A DNA stretch of 64,000 bases, taken from NCBI RefSeq assembly GCF_009930815.1, contig NZ_CP022222.1, forward strand, positions 2,212,501-2,276,500, in the 5' to 3' direction. A model generated the notes under the pieces. That model was not told the DNA's origin, ran no database searches, and saw only the letters and a program-made list of their open reading frames with translations. Below, one piece after another: positions 48,132-55,877 of the stretch. Made by a program: the position numbers and the translations under genes. Numbering within the stretch: position 1 is the stretch's first letter; each line of letters begins with the position of its first letter. Source of the stretch: Bradyrhizobium sp. CCBAU 051011. Lineage in GTDB: Bacteria > Pseudomonadota > Alphaproteobacteria > Rhizobiales > Xanthobacteraceae.

Positions 48132-49847
48132 ATGAACCGCATCAAAATCGCCCGTGGCTGCAATCCGCTCGGCTCAAATCATCAAGGGACAATACTCATC
48201 AACGAAGCCGATGCTCAGCGGCTGGGAGCACCCATGGACATGCAGCGGCCCGCGAGGGCGTACAGCTACGTGCGCTTCAGCACACCGGAGCAGGCGAAAG
48301 GCCATTCGCTCCAGCGGCAGACTGAGGCGGCGCAGGCATGGGCCGCTGCGAATGGTGTGGTGCTGGATGATGAGCTGACGTTTGAGGACAAGGGCGTCTC
48401 AGGGTTCCACGGAGCCAACCGAGAGACGGGTGCATTGGGCGTGTTCCTTGATCGGGTGCGAGACGGCACCATTCCTCCCGGCTCTTGGCTTCTGGTGGAA
48501 AACCTTGACCGCATCAGCAGGCAGGTAGCACGCAAGGCCGTGCGGGCGATTGAGGACATCGTTGAGGCCGGGATAACCGTTATAGACATGTCGGACGGCG
48601 GCCGGGAGTACAATGCCGCCGCGCTCGATAGCGACCCAGTGCTGTTCCTCATGATGGTGCTGCGCTTTATCCGCGCCAACGAGGAGAGCGCCACGAAGGG
48701 CGTGCGCGTCGCTAAGGCGCACGCTGCCAGACGACAGAAATTCGCAGGGCAAGAGAAGCTCACCAAGCCATACACCCGCAGGCTCCCTGCGTGGATACGA
48801 TGGAGTGACGAGGCCTCGGACTATGAGCTGATCGAAGACCGAAGCGCATTGCTGCGGTGGATGTTCGAAATGGCTGACGATGGCATGGGAGAATACAGCA
48901 TCGCTGCGCACCTCAATGCCACCAAGGAAGACACTTGGGGTGCGGGCAAGTGGAAGGCGGCGCATTGGCATCGCAGCTACATCCATAAGCTCCTCACCAA
49001 CAAGGCGGCCATTGGCGTCTTCGTGCCACACCGGGTTCAGAAGGTTGAAGGCAAGCGCACCAAACAGCGTGTCCCGCTGGAGCCCATCGCCCACAGGTTC
49101 CCCGCAGCCGTGGACCGAGAATTGTTTGAACGAGTGAACGCCCGCCTGAGCACCACAGAGGCGCGCGGTAGGAACGCCAAGGCTCCCGTGCGGTCCATCT
49201 TTGCGGGATTGGCGAAATGTCAGCACTGCGGGGGTACCGTCACTAGGGTCAACAAGGGGGAGCATGTGTATCTCGTGTGCTCGGCAGCGCACGCGAACGC
49301 GGGCACATGCAAGTACGAAAGCGTGCCCTACCACGATGCCGAAGTGGAGATGCGCCGGGTAATCCACCAAGTCTTGGATGCGGCTCCCCGGGGCAATGAC
49401 ACCGCAGAGATGGACGCCAAGATTGAGCAGATGCGTGCGGCGATTGATGTAGGCGAGGACAGGGTACGCGAGCTGCTGGAGCTAACTATCACCGACAAGA
49501 GCAGGGCAGCGAGACAGGCGCTGAACACCGCTGAACAGGAACTTGAGGAGACCACAGAGAGCCTGCGGAAGATGCTGGAGCGGCGGGACACCATGACTAG
49601 CACCAACGTCAAACTACGGCTGGCAGCAGTCGAGAAGGCGCTCACAGCGGAGCCCATGGACACTGAGGAAGCCAACAAGGCGCTGCGGGCCGCGGTGCGC
49701 AGGATGGTCATGAGGCCGCAGGAGGGGCGCTTGGACATCCTGTGGCACCACGCCGATGAGCCGCAAGAGACGCTGTTCATGACTAGCCGCTTCGATTGGG
49801 ACGCCAATCAGATTGAAAAGAAGAACACGGAAGAAACAGGGCTATGA
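48132..49847 (+). CDS. Large serine recombinase (integrase of the island)
   Basis: A 571-residue resolvase/invertase-type integrase. The catalytic domain has the nucleophile Ser50 in YVRFSTPEQAKGHSLQRQ and the arginine-bearing VENLDRISRQ. The Recombinase domain (about residues 215-330) follows. A zinc ribbon has CQHCGG and the later Cys residues of VCSAAHANAGTC, and a coiled coil runs from about residue 425 to 510. The ATG at 48132 (GAAGG upstream) gives an N-terminal extension of some 40 residues; an ATG at 48234 is an alternative. The attL site is immediately upstream and the stop overlaps the ParB-fold gene by four bases. Confidence 0.93.
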   Translation: MNRIKIARGCNPLGSNHQGTILINEADAQRLGAPMDMQRPARAYSYVRFSTPEQAKGHSLQRQTEAAQAWAAANGVVLDDELTFEDKGVSGFHGANRETGALGVFLDRVRDGTIPPGSWLLVENLDRISRQVARKAVRAIEDIVEAGITVIDMSDGGREYNAAALDSDPVLFLMMVLRFIRANEESATKGVRVAKAHAARRQKFAGQEKLTKPYTRRLPAWIRWSDEASDYELIEDRSALLRWMFEMADDGMGEYSIAAHLNATKEDTWGAGKWKAAHWHRSYIHKLLTNKAAIGVFVPHRVQKVEGKRTKQRVPLEPIAHRFPAAVDRELFERVNARLSTTEARGRNAKAPVRSIFAGLAKCQHCGGTVTRVNKGEHVYLVCSAAHANAGTCKYESVPYHDAEVEMRRVIHQVLDAAPRGNDTAEMDAKIEQMRAAIDVGEDRVRELLELTITDKSRAARQALNTAEQELEETTESLRKMLERRDTMTSTNVKLRLAAVEKALTAEPMDTEEANKALRAAVRRMVMRPQEGRLDILWHHADEPQETLFMTSRFDWDANQIEKKNTEETGL

Positions 49848-50800
49848 AGCATCAGCCAGCAAAGGCAAAACGAAAAGAGACAGTTGAGCGACGACGGGCC
49901 ATCACACGCGAGGGCATCAAGAGGCCGCGCGACACCGGCGCGACCAAGGAAGACATTGAGAGGAAATTAGCCACGAGTGCGACCCCGAAACACACAAAGG
50001 GGAGCGCTGTGGTGAAACTCAAGGTCAACAGCATCCGCGTGGCCCAAGAAGTGTTCCAGTGGAGAACGCCGCAGTACAACATGATACCGAGCGATGACCA
50101 TATTTTCGAAATGGCTAAGGCTATACAGAACACGGGCGCGCTAGAGCCGATACTCGTATTCCCGGTGGCTGATAAGTACTACGTGATAGATGGGCACCAC
50201 CGGCTAGCGGCCTACATCACGGCAGGATGGCAAGGCAGCATTCCAGCAAGAGTATTCACAGGCAGCCTGGATGAGGCCATGCGGGAGGCGCTAAAGCTCA
50301 ACATCAAGAACAAGCTGCCGATGACGACTAGAGACAAAACAGAGGCCGCATGGAGGTTAGTGAAGGAAGGCAGGCCGGGAGAGTGGCCGGACAGCATCAG
50401 CGAAACGATGAAATTAACAGGCGTCGGGAAAGGCACGGTGAACCGAATGCGCAGCGCATGGGAAACGCTGCACAACGCGCAGCATAGCGACCCTAAAACC
50501 GGTGAGCCCCCTAGGGACATCAGTTGGGCGCAGGCACAAGCCAAGATCAAGGGAAACGGAGAGCCGCAGTTCAATTACGACAGTTGGCTTGAGGAGCGAG
50601 CGCAGAACTTGGCGGAGGATATCGTCAGGGCGAAGCTGCACCTAGCGAAGGACATAGAAGTCACCGCACTCGCATTGGAGATGCTGGACCCGCAATTACC
50701 CGAGGCGCTCATGGCGCACTGGGCCCCGCCGCGTCCCTTTGATCCGGACGCGGTAGACGAGGACGAGTTGGACGAAGACGGCGAACGACTGCCATTCTAG
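49844..50800 (+). CDS. ParB/Srx-fold protein coupled to the recombinase
   Basis: A 318-residue protein with a basic N-terminus, a ParB/sulfiredoxin-like domain (about residues 60-150) and a Ser/Lys-rich helical C-terminal half. The domain has VNSIRVAQEVFQWR, ALEPILVFPVADKYYVIDGH and GHHRLAAYITAGW. GHHR replaces the GERR motif of chromosomal ParB, as in stand-alone ParB-like proteins of phages and plasmids. Helix-turn-helix-like ISETMKLTGVGKGTVNRMRS follows. The ATGA overlap suggests coupled expression with the integrase; it may be a directionality factor or partition protein, which is inference. Confidence 0.8.
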   Translation: MKHQPAKAKRKETVERRRAITREGIKRPRDTGATKEDIERKLATSATPKHTKGSAVVKLKVNSIRVAQEVFQWRTPQYNMIPSDDHIFEMAKAIQNTGALEPILVFPVADKYYVIDGHHRLAAYITAGWQGSIPARVFTGSLDEAMREALKLNIKNKLPMTTRDKTEAAWRLVKEGRPGEWPDSISETMKLTGVGKGTVNRMRSAWETLHNAQHSDPKTGEPPRDISWAQAQAKIKGNGEPQFNYDSWLEERAQNLAEDIVRAKLHLAKDIEVTALALEMLDPQLPEALMAHWAPPRPFDPDAVDEDELDEDGERLPF

Positions 50801-51233
50801 GCCACAGGTACCCCAACCCATGGTGCCCCTTTGGGGTAGGCTGGGGCGCAGCGCCTTAAAAGGCCGCAGTTGCCTTAACCCATAATGCCCCTTTGGGTAG
50901 CCAACAGAGGACTATGGCTTTGGGAAGCCACCGAGGATCGGGGAAGGAAGGCCCCTGCGAAACCCTACGGAGGCGCAGGATTCATTGTTGGCCCCTCGGC
51001 TACCCGGGGAGCGGCCACTCCAAACGGTCACCAGTGGATTCCGTAGAGTCTTCTGGAGCCCATTGCTCATATATGTGCACATATGCTCCCTTGGCTTTTG
51101 TCAGAGACGCTTCGGCGGCTCGCCCCTTGAAGCCGAGTAATTTGAAATCGGGGTGCCGGGGCCGTTCTAACAGGGGGCCCAGTACGCCGTATGGGACCCG
51201 TGAATTTCTGTGTGACCCCGGAGGGACAAGTCC
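50801..51233. other. Intergenic region after the ParB-fold gene
   Basis: 433 bp without a gene. Two hairpins open it: TACCCCAA paired with TTGGGGTA (50808-50838), then a second around 50878-50898 with ACCCATAATG and TTGGGT arms; they may end transcription of the integrase pair. The island repeat R1 lies at 51107-51213. Confidence 0.55.
51107..51213. repeat. Island intergenic repeat R1
   Basis: Shares CGGCGGC and TTGAAGCCGAGTAATTTGAA with R4 and R5, then GGGGGCCC (51173-51180) and TATGGGACCC (51190-51199), the hairpin pair also seen in R2 and R4. It lacks a clean terminal core motif, having GTGAATTTCTGTGTGACCCC in its place. Confidence 0.6.
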
Positions 51234-51966
51234 TTACCTCTTTCGTTTCCGTGGCACGGCCGCCTTTGCAGGAACAATGTCGATGACGTGCTCAGGGAGG
51301 AAAACGACAGGGCTCCCCCATTTTACATGCCGGTGGCGTATGTCGAAACCGAGCTTGGCCAGATCGGAGGCCTTTAGGGTCGTGCGCTGCTTCTCAGTCG
51401 GGATGTAGAAGGTCTTGGGATGCTTCTTGTTTGTCTTTACCCCGTTATGCAACGCCCAACCGTCCTGCTTCATTGTTGGAAGCCGGAGCAGCGGGGCCGT
51501 ACTCGTCCGTGGTCGTTTTGCAGGCGTATTGAAAATTGCGCGGAGAAGCTCTTCAAGGGTGCTGCTCGCCAAACGCTTTGAGCGAGCATCCACCGTGTAA
51601 ATACCACCAAGGTGTGTAGGGATGGCGCAGCTTCTACCCGGCTTGTGATCGCCTGCACGGAGCATTCCGCCGCGGGATGCCGGCCAACCTGTCGGCCGAA
51701 ATGATCTGCTGCTCGAACCCGACGCCGCCTTGGCGCGCGTTTGATTTACGGGCGTAGGCCGGAGTGCAAACGACAACCACGTGGCCGCTTGATCGTATCT
51801 TGCTCTCCATGAACTTGGTGAGACTCTCGCCTGCCTTCACATGCCATTGATCGAGCCATACCTTGACGCCATTCTGCTCAAGACGCGCGGCTAGGGATGC
51901 CACCCAACGCTCGTGCGTGGCGGCACTGTCCCACGAATAGGAGATGAAAGCGCTGGGCTGTCGCAT
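51234..51966 (-). pseudogene. TIR-domain protein, frameshifted
   Basis: The N-terminal frame (from the ATG at 51966) encodes a bacterial TIR domain: FISYSWDSAATHERWVASLA, VKVWLDQWHVKAGESL, VVVVCTPAYARKSNARQGG and VGFEQQIISADRLAGIPRR. The rest of the domain (LRAGDHKPGRSCAIPTHLGG, YTVDAR) lies in a second frame to 51234, with a lysine-rich C-terminal region of about 90 residues. The break is near 51660, and the 733-nt span is one over a multiple of three. TIR proteins of this form are often NAD-cleaving effectors of phage defence. Sequencing error is possible; otherwise it is inactive. Confidence 0.7.
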
Positions 51967-52206
51967 GATCGACTGCCGAGCTTACCGGTGGCGCAGTTCC
52001 CCCGGAAGTATCAGAGGTTGACCCTCCACAGCCTTGCGGGGCACCTCCGGCCTCTAGATACCCGGACGGTGCTGGGGCGCGCGGCCAAACCGACAGACCC
52101 CGACGGGGGATGGCGGGTAGTGCCCGGCCCGCCAGAGCCGCCCAGTCGGGGTATTCGCCACCCAGAACTAGTCATGGGTCATCATTGCGAAGTTAGCACC
52201 CTCGCC

Positions 52207-52281
52207 TTACAGGCCGATGAGGTGCTTCATGACCAACAGCGCATAGCCGGTGATCAGGAAGAAGTGGGCCACGGTTTCCAT
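52207..52281 (-). CDS. 24-residue hydrophobic small protein
   Basis: A short frame starting at ATG 52281 with a strong ribosome site (AAAGGAGGG eight bases upstream). It encodes METVAHFFLITGYALLVM followed by KHLIGL: one short membrane helix with a basic end. The length, hydrophobicity and unusually good start signal resemble type I toxins or membrane microproteins. No antisense RNA is evident by eye, and a function is not known. Confidence 0.45.
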   Translation of the reverse strand: METVAHFFLITGYALLVMKHLIGL

Positions 52282-52786
52282 GGACACCCTCCTTTCTTAT
52301 TTTCCGGTCAGTCAATTCTGCTTTTCCGGGGACGGTCGTTGCCGCCCAGCGGTGCTTATACGCGAAAAGCTTCGCCCTGCCCGCGGCTTTGCTTCCGTTC
52401 TCTGATAGCTCCCTGATCCATCCATCATTGGAGAAGCCCGTGGGAGGCTGAACAGAGAGCAACCGTCCGCGTGTGGGCTCCACCGAACCGCTCTGCCATG
52501 CGCAAAGATAGGGCCCGCACACTCATACCAGCCGTGGGCTGGGCCGCAGCCGCAGCTTTTAAGCAAGAGCTGTGAGTCGGGAAGGCCGGGGTCGATCAAA
52601 AATGGGGCCCGGTTGGTCATATGGGACCCGTGTGTTTCCCGTTGACGAAATCACCTCCTGGACCGTGAACGCTCCTGGAGACCGAGAAATAGCGTCAGAT
52701 TTGTCGCCGTTAATCAGACCGAGCTTGTTCTGGTAGAAGTTCCAAGGTAAGTCCACAGCACTGGTTCCACCTATGGGCAGTGCGGG
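52282..52786. other. Intergenic region of the island, contains repeat R2
   Basis: 505 bp with no convincing gene. Island repeat R2 lies at 52531-52656; the rest shows nothing I recognise apart from the start region of the next gene. Confidence 0.45.
52531..52656. repeat. Island intergenic repeat R2, with terminal core
   Basis: Has GCCGCAGCCGCAGCTTTTAA, then the hairpin pair TGGGGCCC (52603-52610) and TATGGGACCC (52620-52629). It ends in the core CCCGTTGACGAAATCACC (52638-52655), same orientation as the right end of the island. Confidence 0.65.
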
Positions 52787-53356
52787 ATGGCGGAAAGCCA
52801 CGAACATCAGCAAGAGACCGACCCAGTTCTTCTGAAGCAGAGCAGGGTTGAGGAGCGCTACGGCGAAGCAGGAAAAGCCGGGTGGGCGCCGGTCCCCGAT
52901 GTCCTTCTGCTCAACCAAAAGAGGTTAGGGATAAATAGTGCCGACCTGAACGTGTTGATGAACATGATCCTCCACTTCTACCGTCCCGGTGAGATGCCGT
53001 TCGTGAGGCCGAACGTGATTGCGAAGCGAATGGGGGTGGAGGAGAGAACTGTTCAAAGGGCGATTGCGAGACTGAGGAAACTTGGTCTCGTACGAAAAGG
53101 GAAGCACGAGAACGGACACATCACACACGACCTCACCCCGCTTCTGGAGCGGTTACAGCCTTATGCGAGAGAACGGATTGCCGAGCGCGAAAGGCGCAGG
53201 CAGGCAAATAGCGGCGTAGCTCAACTGGAAAGAGCCCCCGGTTTCGACACCATTGGCGGTCTGATGGTTGGCCGGGGAGATGCAGGTTCGAACCCTGCCG
53301 CCGCACCCGATATGCTCGTGACCGTCCAGAAGCCCGAGATGGGGCCGAAGACTTGA
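52787..53356 (+). CDS. Winged-helix DNA-binding protein
   Basis: A 189-residue frame whose first 140 residues are a winged helix of the kind found in rhizobial plasmid and phage regulators. Motifs are AGWAPVPDVLLLNQKRLGIN, LNVLMNMILHFYRPGEMPF and IAKRMGVEERTVQRAIARLR. The last 45 or so residues are read through a tRNA-like sequence (53210-53306) and end just before the R3 core. The natural C-terminus may therefore have been lost or fused. It may be a regulator of the island or a replication-type protein. Confidence 0.75.
   Translation: MAESHEHQQETDPVLLKQSRVEERYGEAGKAGWAPVPDVLLLNQKRLGINSADLNVLMNMILHFYRPGEMPFVRPNVIAKRMGVEERTVQRAIARLRKLGLVRKGKHENGHITHDLTPLLERLQPYARERIAERERRRQANSGVAQLERAPGFDTIGGLMVGRGDAGSNPAAAPDMLVTVQKPEMGPKT
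53210..53306 (+). tRNA. tRNA-Arg(UCG)-like sequence with a 23-nt insertion in the anticodon arm
   Basis: A cloverleaf can be drawn by eye: acceptor GCGGCG/CGCCGC (first pair mismatched A-A), D arm GCTC/GAGC with GG in the loop, anticodon stem CCCGG/CCGGG, five-base variable loop, T arm GCAGG-TTCGAAC-CCTGC. The anticodon loop begins TTTCGAC, a canonical 7-base loop with anticodon TCG, U33 and A37. The 23 bases at 53249-53271, partly self-paired (ACCAT/ATGGT), then separate it from the 3' stem. Without them the fold is canonical except for the A-A pair. No CCA is encoded. It may be a decayed tRNA or an att-related tRNA-like structure. Confidence 0.5.
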
Positions 53357-53390
53357 CGGGTGCGCGCATCTTCCCATTGAAGTAATTACC
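53321..53390. repeat. Island intergenic repeat R3, short, with terminal core
   Basis: AGAAGCCCGAGATGGGGCCG recalls part of R1 and is followed by CTTCCCATTGAAGTAATTAC, a diverged core (53373-53390). It marks the junction between the winged-helix unit and the MrcB/DUF3883 unit. Confidence 0.5.
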
Positions 53391-53422
53391 GCTGATCATT
53401 CTGGCGGAGGGGGGCCGCGTGA

Positions 53423-54520
53423 ATGCGAGACGAGCTTCTGGAGGTCATCAAGCTTCAACAAGACTACTCCGCAGCCAACACACCGGCGATGCAACGGCGC
53501 GGGGAGCTCATCAGGCGTGTAATCCGGGAGCAGCTTGAGGACGTGAGCGAGCAGCTGCGCCATGCTCTAGGCGCGCACGGTGTCGACTTGGACTTTGAGG
53601 GAAGGGATGGCACGGGACGCAAGACGCGCATCCCGTGGGTTCGCTTCTACTCCAAGGCCCGCTCCCACAGCGCGCAAGATGGATGGTACTGCGTGTACCT
53701 GTTCGATGCGCCAGGGACCGGCGTGTACCTTGAGCTCGGTCACGGCTCAACGACGCTAGAAGGAGGAGAGTTCCGACCCCGTCCACCGGAGGAGCTAGCC
53801 AGGCTGGTGGCCTGGGGGCGCGAGGCCCTCAAGTCGATCATCAGTGATGAACCGGCATTAGCGTTGCCGATGAAGCTGGGAGGGCGAGAGCTCGGAGACG
53901 CCTACGAGCGAAGCGCCGTTCTTGCGAAGTGGTACCCGGCCGATGACATGCCCAGCGACGAGGAGCTGCTCAATGACGCCGTTGCGTTCGCGGGATACCT
54001 GAAGCTCGTTTACGATGCGGAGGTTCTTGGGCTGGCTCCTACAGCGCCACCGCCCGAAGTTGTTGAGGTCGAGAGAGCAGCCTCTGGACAATCTCAGCGC
54101 CGCAGCAAGGCGCAGGGATTTGGATTGAACACGGCGGAACGTTTAGCGGTGGAGCTGCATGCGATGGCGCTCGCGAAGTCCCACCTGCAGGAGCTCGGGT
54201 GGCGCGTCCGAGACGTAAGCGCGACACATCCCTATGACTTTGAGTGCACGCAGGGCGAACAGCAAATGGTCGTCGAGGTTAAAGGGACGACATCAACTGG
54301 AGAGGAGGTCGTCGTCACGCACAATGAGGTCGAGGTTCAGCGAATGCGATACCCGAACAACGCGCTTATTGTGGTGCACTCTGTCGACTTGCTGCGGTCC
54401 GCTGACACACCAAAGGCCCGTGGGGGAATGCTGTTGATGCGTTCGCCATGGGAGATTGAAGACAACCACTTACGCCCGATTGCCTTCAGATGCGCAGTCC
54501 AGCGAGAGGAGCTCAGCTAG
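53423..54520 (+). CDS. MrcB-like N-terminal domain plus DUF3883 nuclease-like protein
   Basis: A 365-residue two-domain protein. Residues about 1-190 match the MrcB N-terminal domain (PWVRFYSKARSHSAQDGWYC, VYLFDAPGTGVYLELGHGST), which in type IV restriction enzymes and relatives reads modified DNA. Residues about 235-360 are DUF3883 (ERLAVELHAMALAKSHLQEL, YDFECTQGEQQMVVEVKGT), whose E-x-K core is that of restriction-type nucleases. Such proteins occur in defence islands. A GGAGGGG site precedes the ATG. The cleavage role is inferred from domains only. Confidence 0.8.
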   Translation: MRDELLEVIKLQQDYSAANTPAMQRRGELIRRVIREQLEDVSEQLRHALGAHGVDLDFEGRDGTGRKTRIPWVRFYSKARSHSAQDGWYCVYLFDAPGTGVYLELGHGSTTLEGGEFRPRPPEELARLVAWGREALKSIISDEPALALPMKLGGRELGDAYERSAVLAKWYPADDMPSDEELLNDAVAFAGYLKLVYDAEVLGLAPTAPPPEVVEVERAASGQSQRRSKAQGFGLNTAERLAVELHAMALAKSHLQELGWRVRDVSATHPYDFECTQGEQQMVVEVKGTTSTGEEVVVTHNEVEVQRMRYPNNALIVVHSVDLLRSADTPKARGGMLLMRSPWEIEDNHLRPIAFRCAVQREELS

Positions 54521-54997
54521 TGGAAGCCGGGCTTGCACGAATGGGCGGTGGAGAAACCGCACGCAACCGTATTTCGCCGGAGCGCCCCACTGCTGATGTG
54601 AGCCGAGCGGCGGCAGCAGCTCTTTAAGGCGAGGAACCGAAATCGCCTGAGCGACCGCGTCCAATTTGGGACCCATAGGCATGTATGGGACCCAGTATTG
54701 CGCGTTGGCCCCTCCGGCGGATGCCTTTTTCCCATTGACGAAATTCACATGCTGACGCGCGAGTGAAACTAAAGCTCGCGCCGCCCCGGGCAGCCGACTT
54801 CGCCTACCTGTGCACTCCAGTGGATACTGCAGGATAACCGCGGAACAAATGCTGGACGGGACGAGAATCGATGTAAATTACGAGCGGCAAGACGCGAATC
54901 GACGCGGCTTCTCCAACCGACGCCCAGCCCTGACACGGCCCGGGGCGCAGGTGCGCTTTCGGGGCAGCGGGGACCATACCCCGCCATGGAGAAGTAA
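54521..54997. other. Intergenic region of the island, contains repeat R4
   Basis: 477 bp. Island repeat R4 is at 54599-54751; beyond it to 54997 I see no gene. Short frames on the minus strand reading out of the core (54470-54748) are not supported. Confidence 0.5.
54599..54751. repeat. Island intergenic repeat R4, with terminal core
   Basis: Starts AGCCGAGCGGCGGCAGCAGC, then TTTAAGGCGAGGAACCGAAA, aligning with R5. The hairpin pair is TTGGGACCCA (54668-54677) and TATGGGACCCA (54685-54695). It ends with the clearest core, CCCATTGACGAAATTCAC (54731-54748) plus ATGCTG. Confidence 0.7.
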
Positions 54998-55135
54998 ATG
55001 CTTTCGTGTTCTCTGCCGCGGCCGGTCTACGTCCGGTCGTACTACCGCTTTCGCAAGGGGCGGCTTGAGTTCGTAACGGAGCATTGCCGCGGGCGGCCCG
55101 GCTCGCGCCGGAACCACACCGCGACTGCTATGTAA
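54998..55135 (+). CDS. Small basic hypothetical protein (45 aa)
   Basis: Short frame with ATGGAGAAGTAA just before the ATG, giving a GGAG site at good spacing. The product contains RPVYVRSYYRFRKGRLEFVT and ends rich in Arg. The pattern V-Y-V-R-S-Y-x-R recalls tiny basic proteins common in bradyrhizobial and phage genomes, without known function. A terminator follows 20 bases after the stop, supporting expression. Confidence 0.5.
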   Translation: MLSCSLPRPVYVRSYYRFRKGRLEFVTEHCRGRPGSRRNHTATAM

Positions 55136-55155
55136 CGTCTCTGTCCAAGACTTGG

Positions 55156-55187
55156 CCTCCGCTCTCAACCGGGCGGAGGTCCTTTTT
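55156..55187 (+). terminator. Intrinsic terminator
   Basis: CCTCCGC (55156-55162) pairs with GCGGAGG (55173-55179) over a ten-base loop and is followed by TCCTTTTT. It ends the transcript of the 45-residue ORF. Confidence 0.75.
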
Positions 55188-55418
55188 CTCCACCATCGAG
55201 GGTGAAGAACTCGAATCCGACGCGACCGGCTAAGCCGTATCGGAAATGCCCAAAATCCTTATGTGTTTCACGCGCCCCGAGCGGCAGCGGCGCACTCGCT
55301 GTAATGCTGACTTCAGCACCTCGCCGAATCGTTTTCGATAACGCATTCGGCTGTCTCAAGAATTTCCCCCGTCATTCTGAGTAGGAAGAATCCTATAATT
55401 CCAATTCTCATAACGCAA

Positions 55419-55449
55419 CGTTTCACGTGACGTGAAATATGTTTCACGG
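55419..55449. promoter_or_regulatory. Split parS-like palindrome
   Basis: GTTTCACGTGACGTGAAAT: the two halves of the host parS palindrome with GTGAC spacing enlarged by three bases, followed at 55441 by another GTTTCACG half-site. A further half-site TGTTTCACGC is at 55263. Host ParB might bind weakly; the island's own ParB-fold protein is another candidate. Confidence 0.4.
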
Positions 55450-55579
55450 CCTTTTTCCCCTGCGGACCTCGCAGGCCCCGATTGGAGAATCTGCAGTAAG
55501 CGGGGCGGCGCGGCCTTACGCTTCGGTGGCCTCCGGGGGCGAGGGGCCGGCATGCCGCCTCTGATGTCAGGGCGCGCGC

Positions 55580-55861
55580 CTAACGTCCAATGCTCTGCAG
55601 CGACCGCCCAGCCGCTATCAAGCCGTCTGCTGCCGCGTCACTGCGAGCCTGCCTTTGCGCTTCCTCCACCTGCGCCTGCTGCCGATAGTAGAGCAGGTTC
55701 CGGCGGCACTGCTGATAGGCATCCGCGCCTTTGCCTGCCGATAACCCCCTGCACGAAGCGTCATCCTGAGCTTCCATCTTGGCCGCCCTCACGCCTGCGT
55801 CCTCCCTTTCCATGCAGCCGGAAAGGGACACAAGGCACAGCACCAACATCAACGCGCGCAT
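55580..55861 (-). CDS. Small putative lipoprotein
   Basis: A 93-residue product with signal MRALMLVLCLVSLSGC, a good lipobox (LSGC, Cys16). The body is helical and Gln/Ala/Arg-rich (YRQQAQVEEAQRQARSDAA) with a C-x(n)-C pair (SCRGLSAG, QQCRRN). It lies 16 bases after a membrane protein gene on the same strand, so the pair is probably one unit. No family recognised. Confidence 0.65.
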   Translation of the reverse strand: MRALMLVLCLVSLSGCMEREDAGVRAAKMEAQDDASCRGLSAGKGADAYQQCRRNLLYYRQQAQVEEAQRQARSDAAADGLIAAGRSLQSIGR

Positions 55862-55877
55862 CTTCAGCCCCACGCTC

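Larger units (their letters stand above)
55136..55579. other. Gene-free island segment with parS-like sequence
   Basis: 444 bp without a gene. It opens with a terminator (55156-55187) and carries GTTTCAC-containing sequences at 55263, 55420 and 55441. Confidence 0.5.

Noticed and set aside
53133..53399. Minus-strand frame of 88 codons after the winged-helix gene
   Set aside because: Its sequence is the reverse reading of the tRNA-like element, a frequent false gene.
54470..54748. Minus-strand frames reading out of the cassette cores (also 56884-57210)
   Set aside because: Their shared residues follow from the shared DNA repeat; lengths and bodies differ and no ribosome sites stand out.
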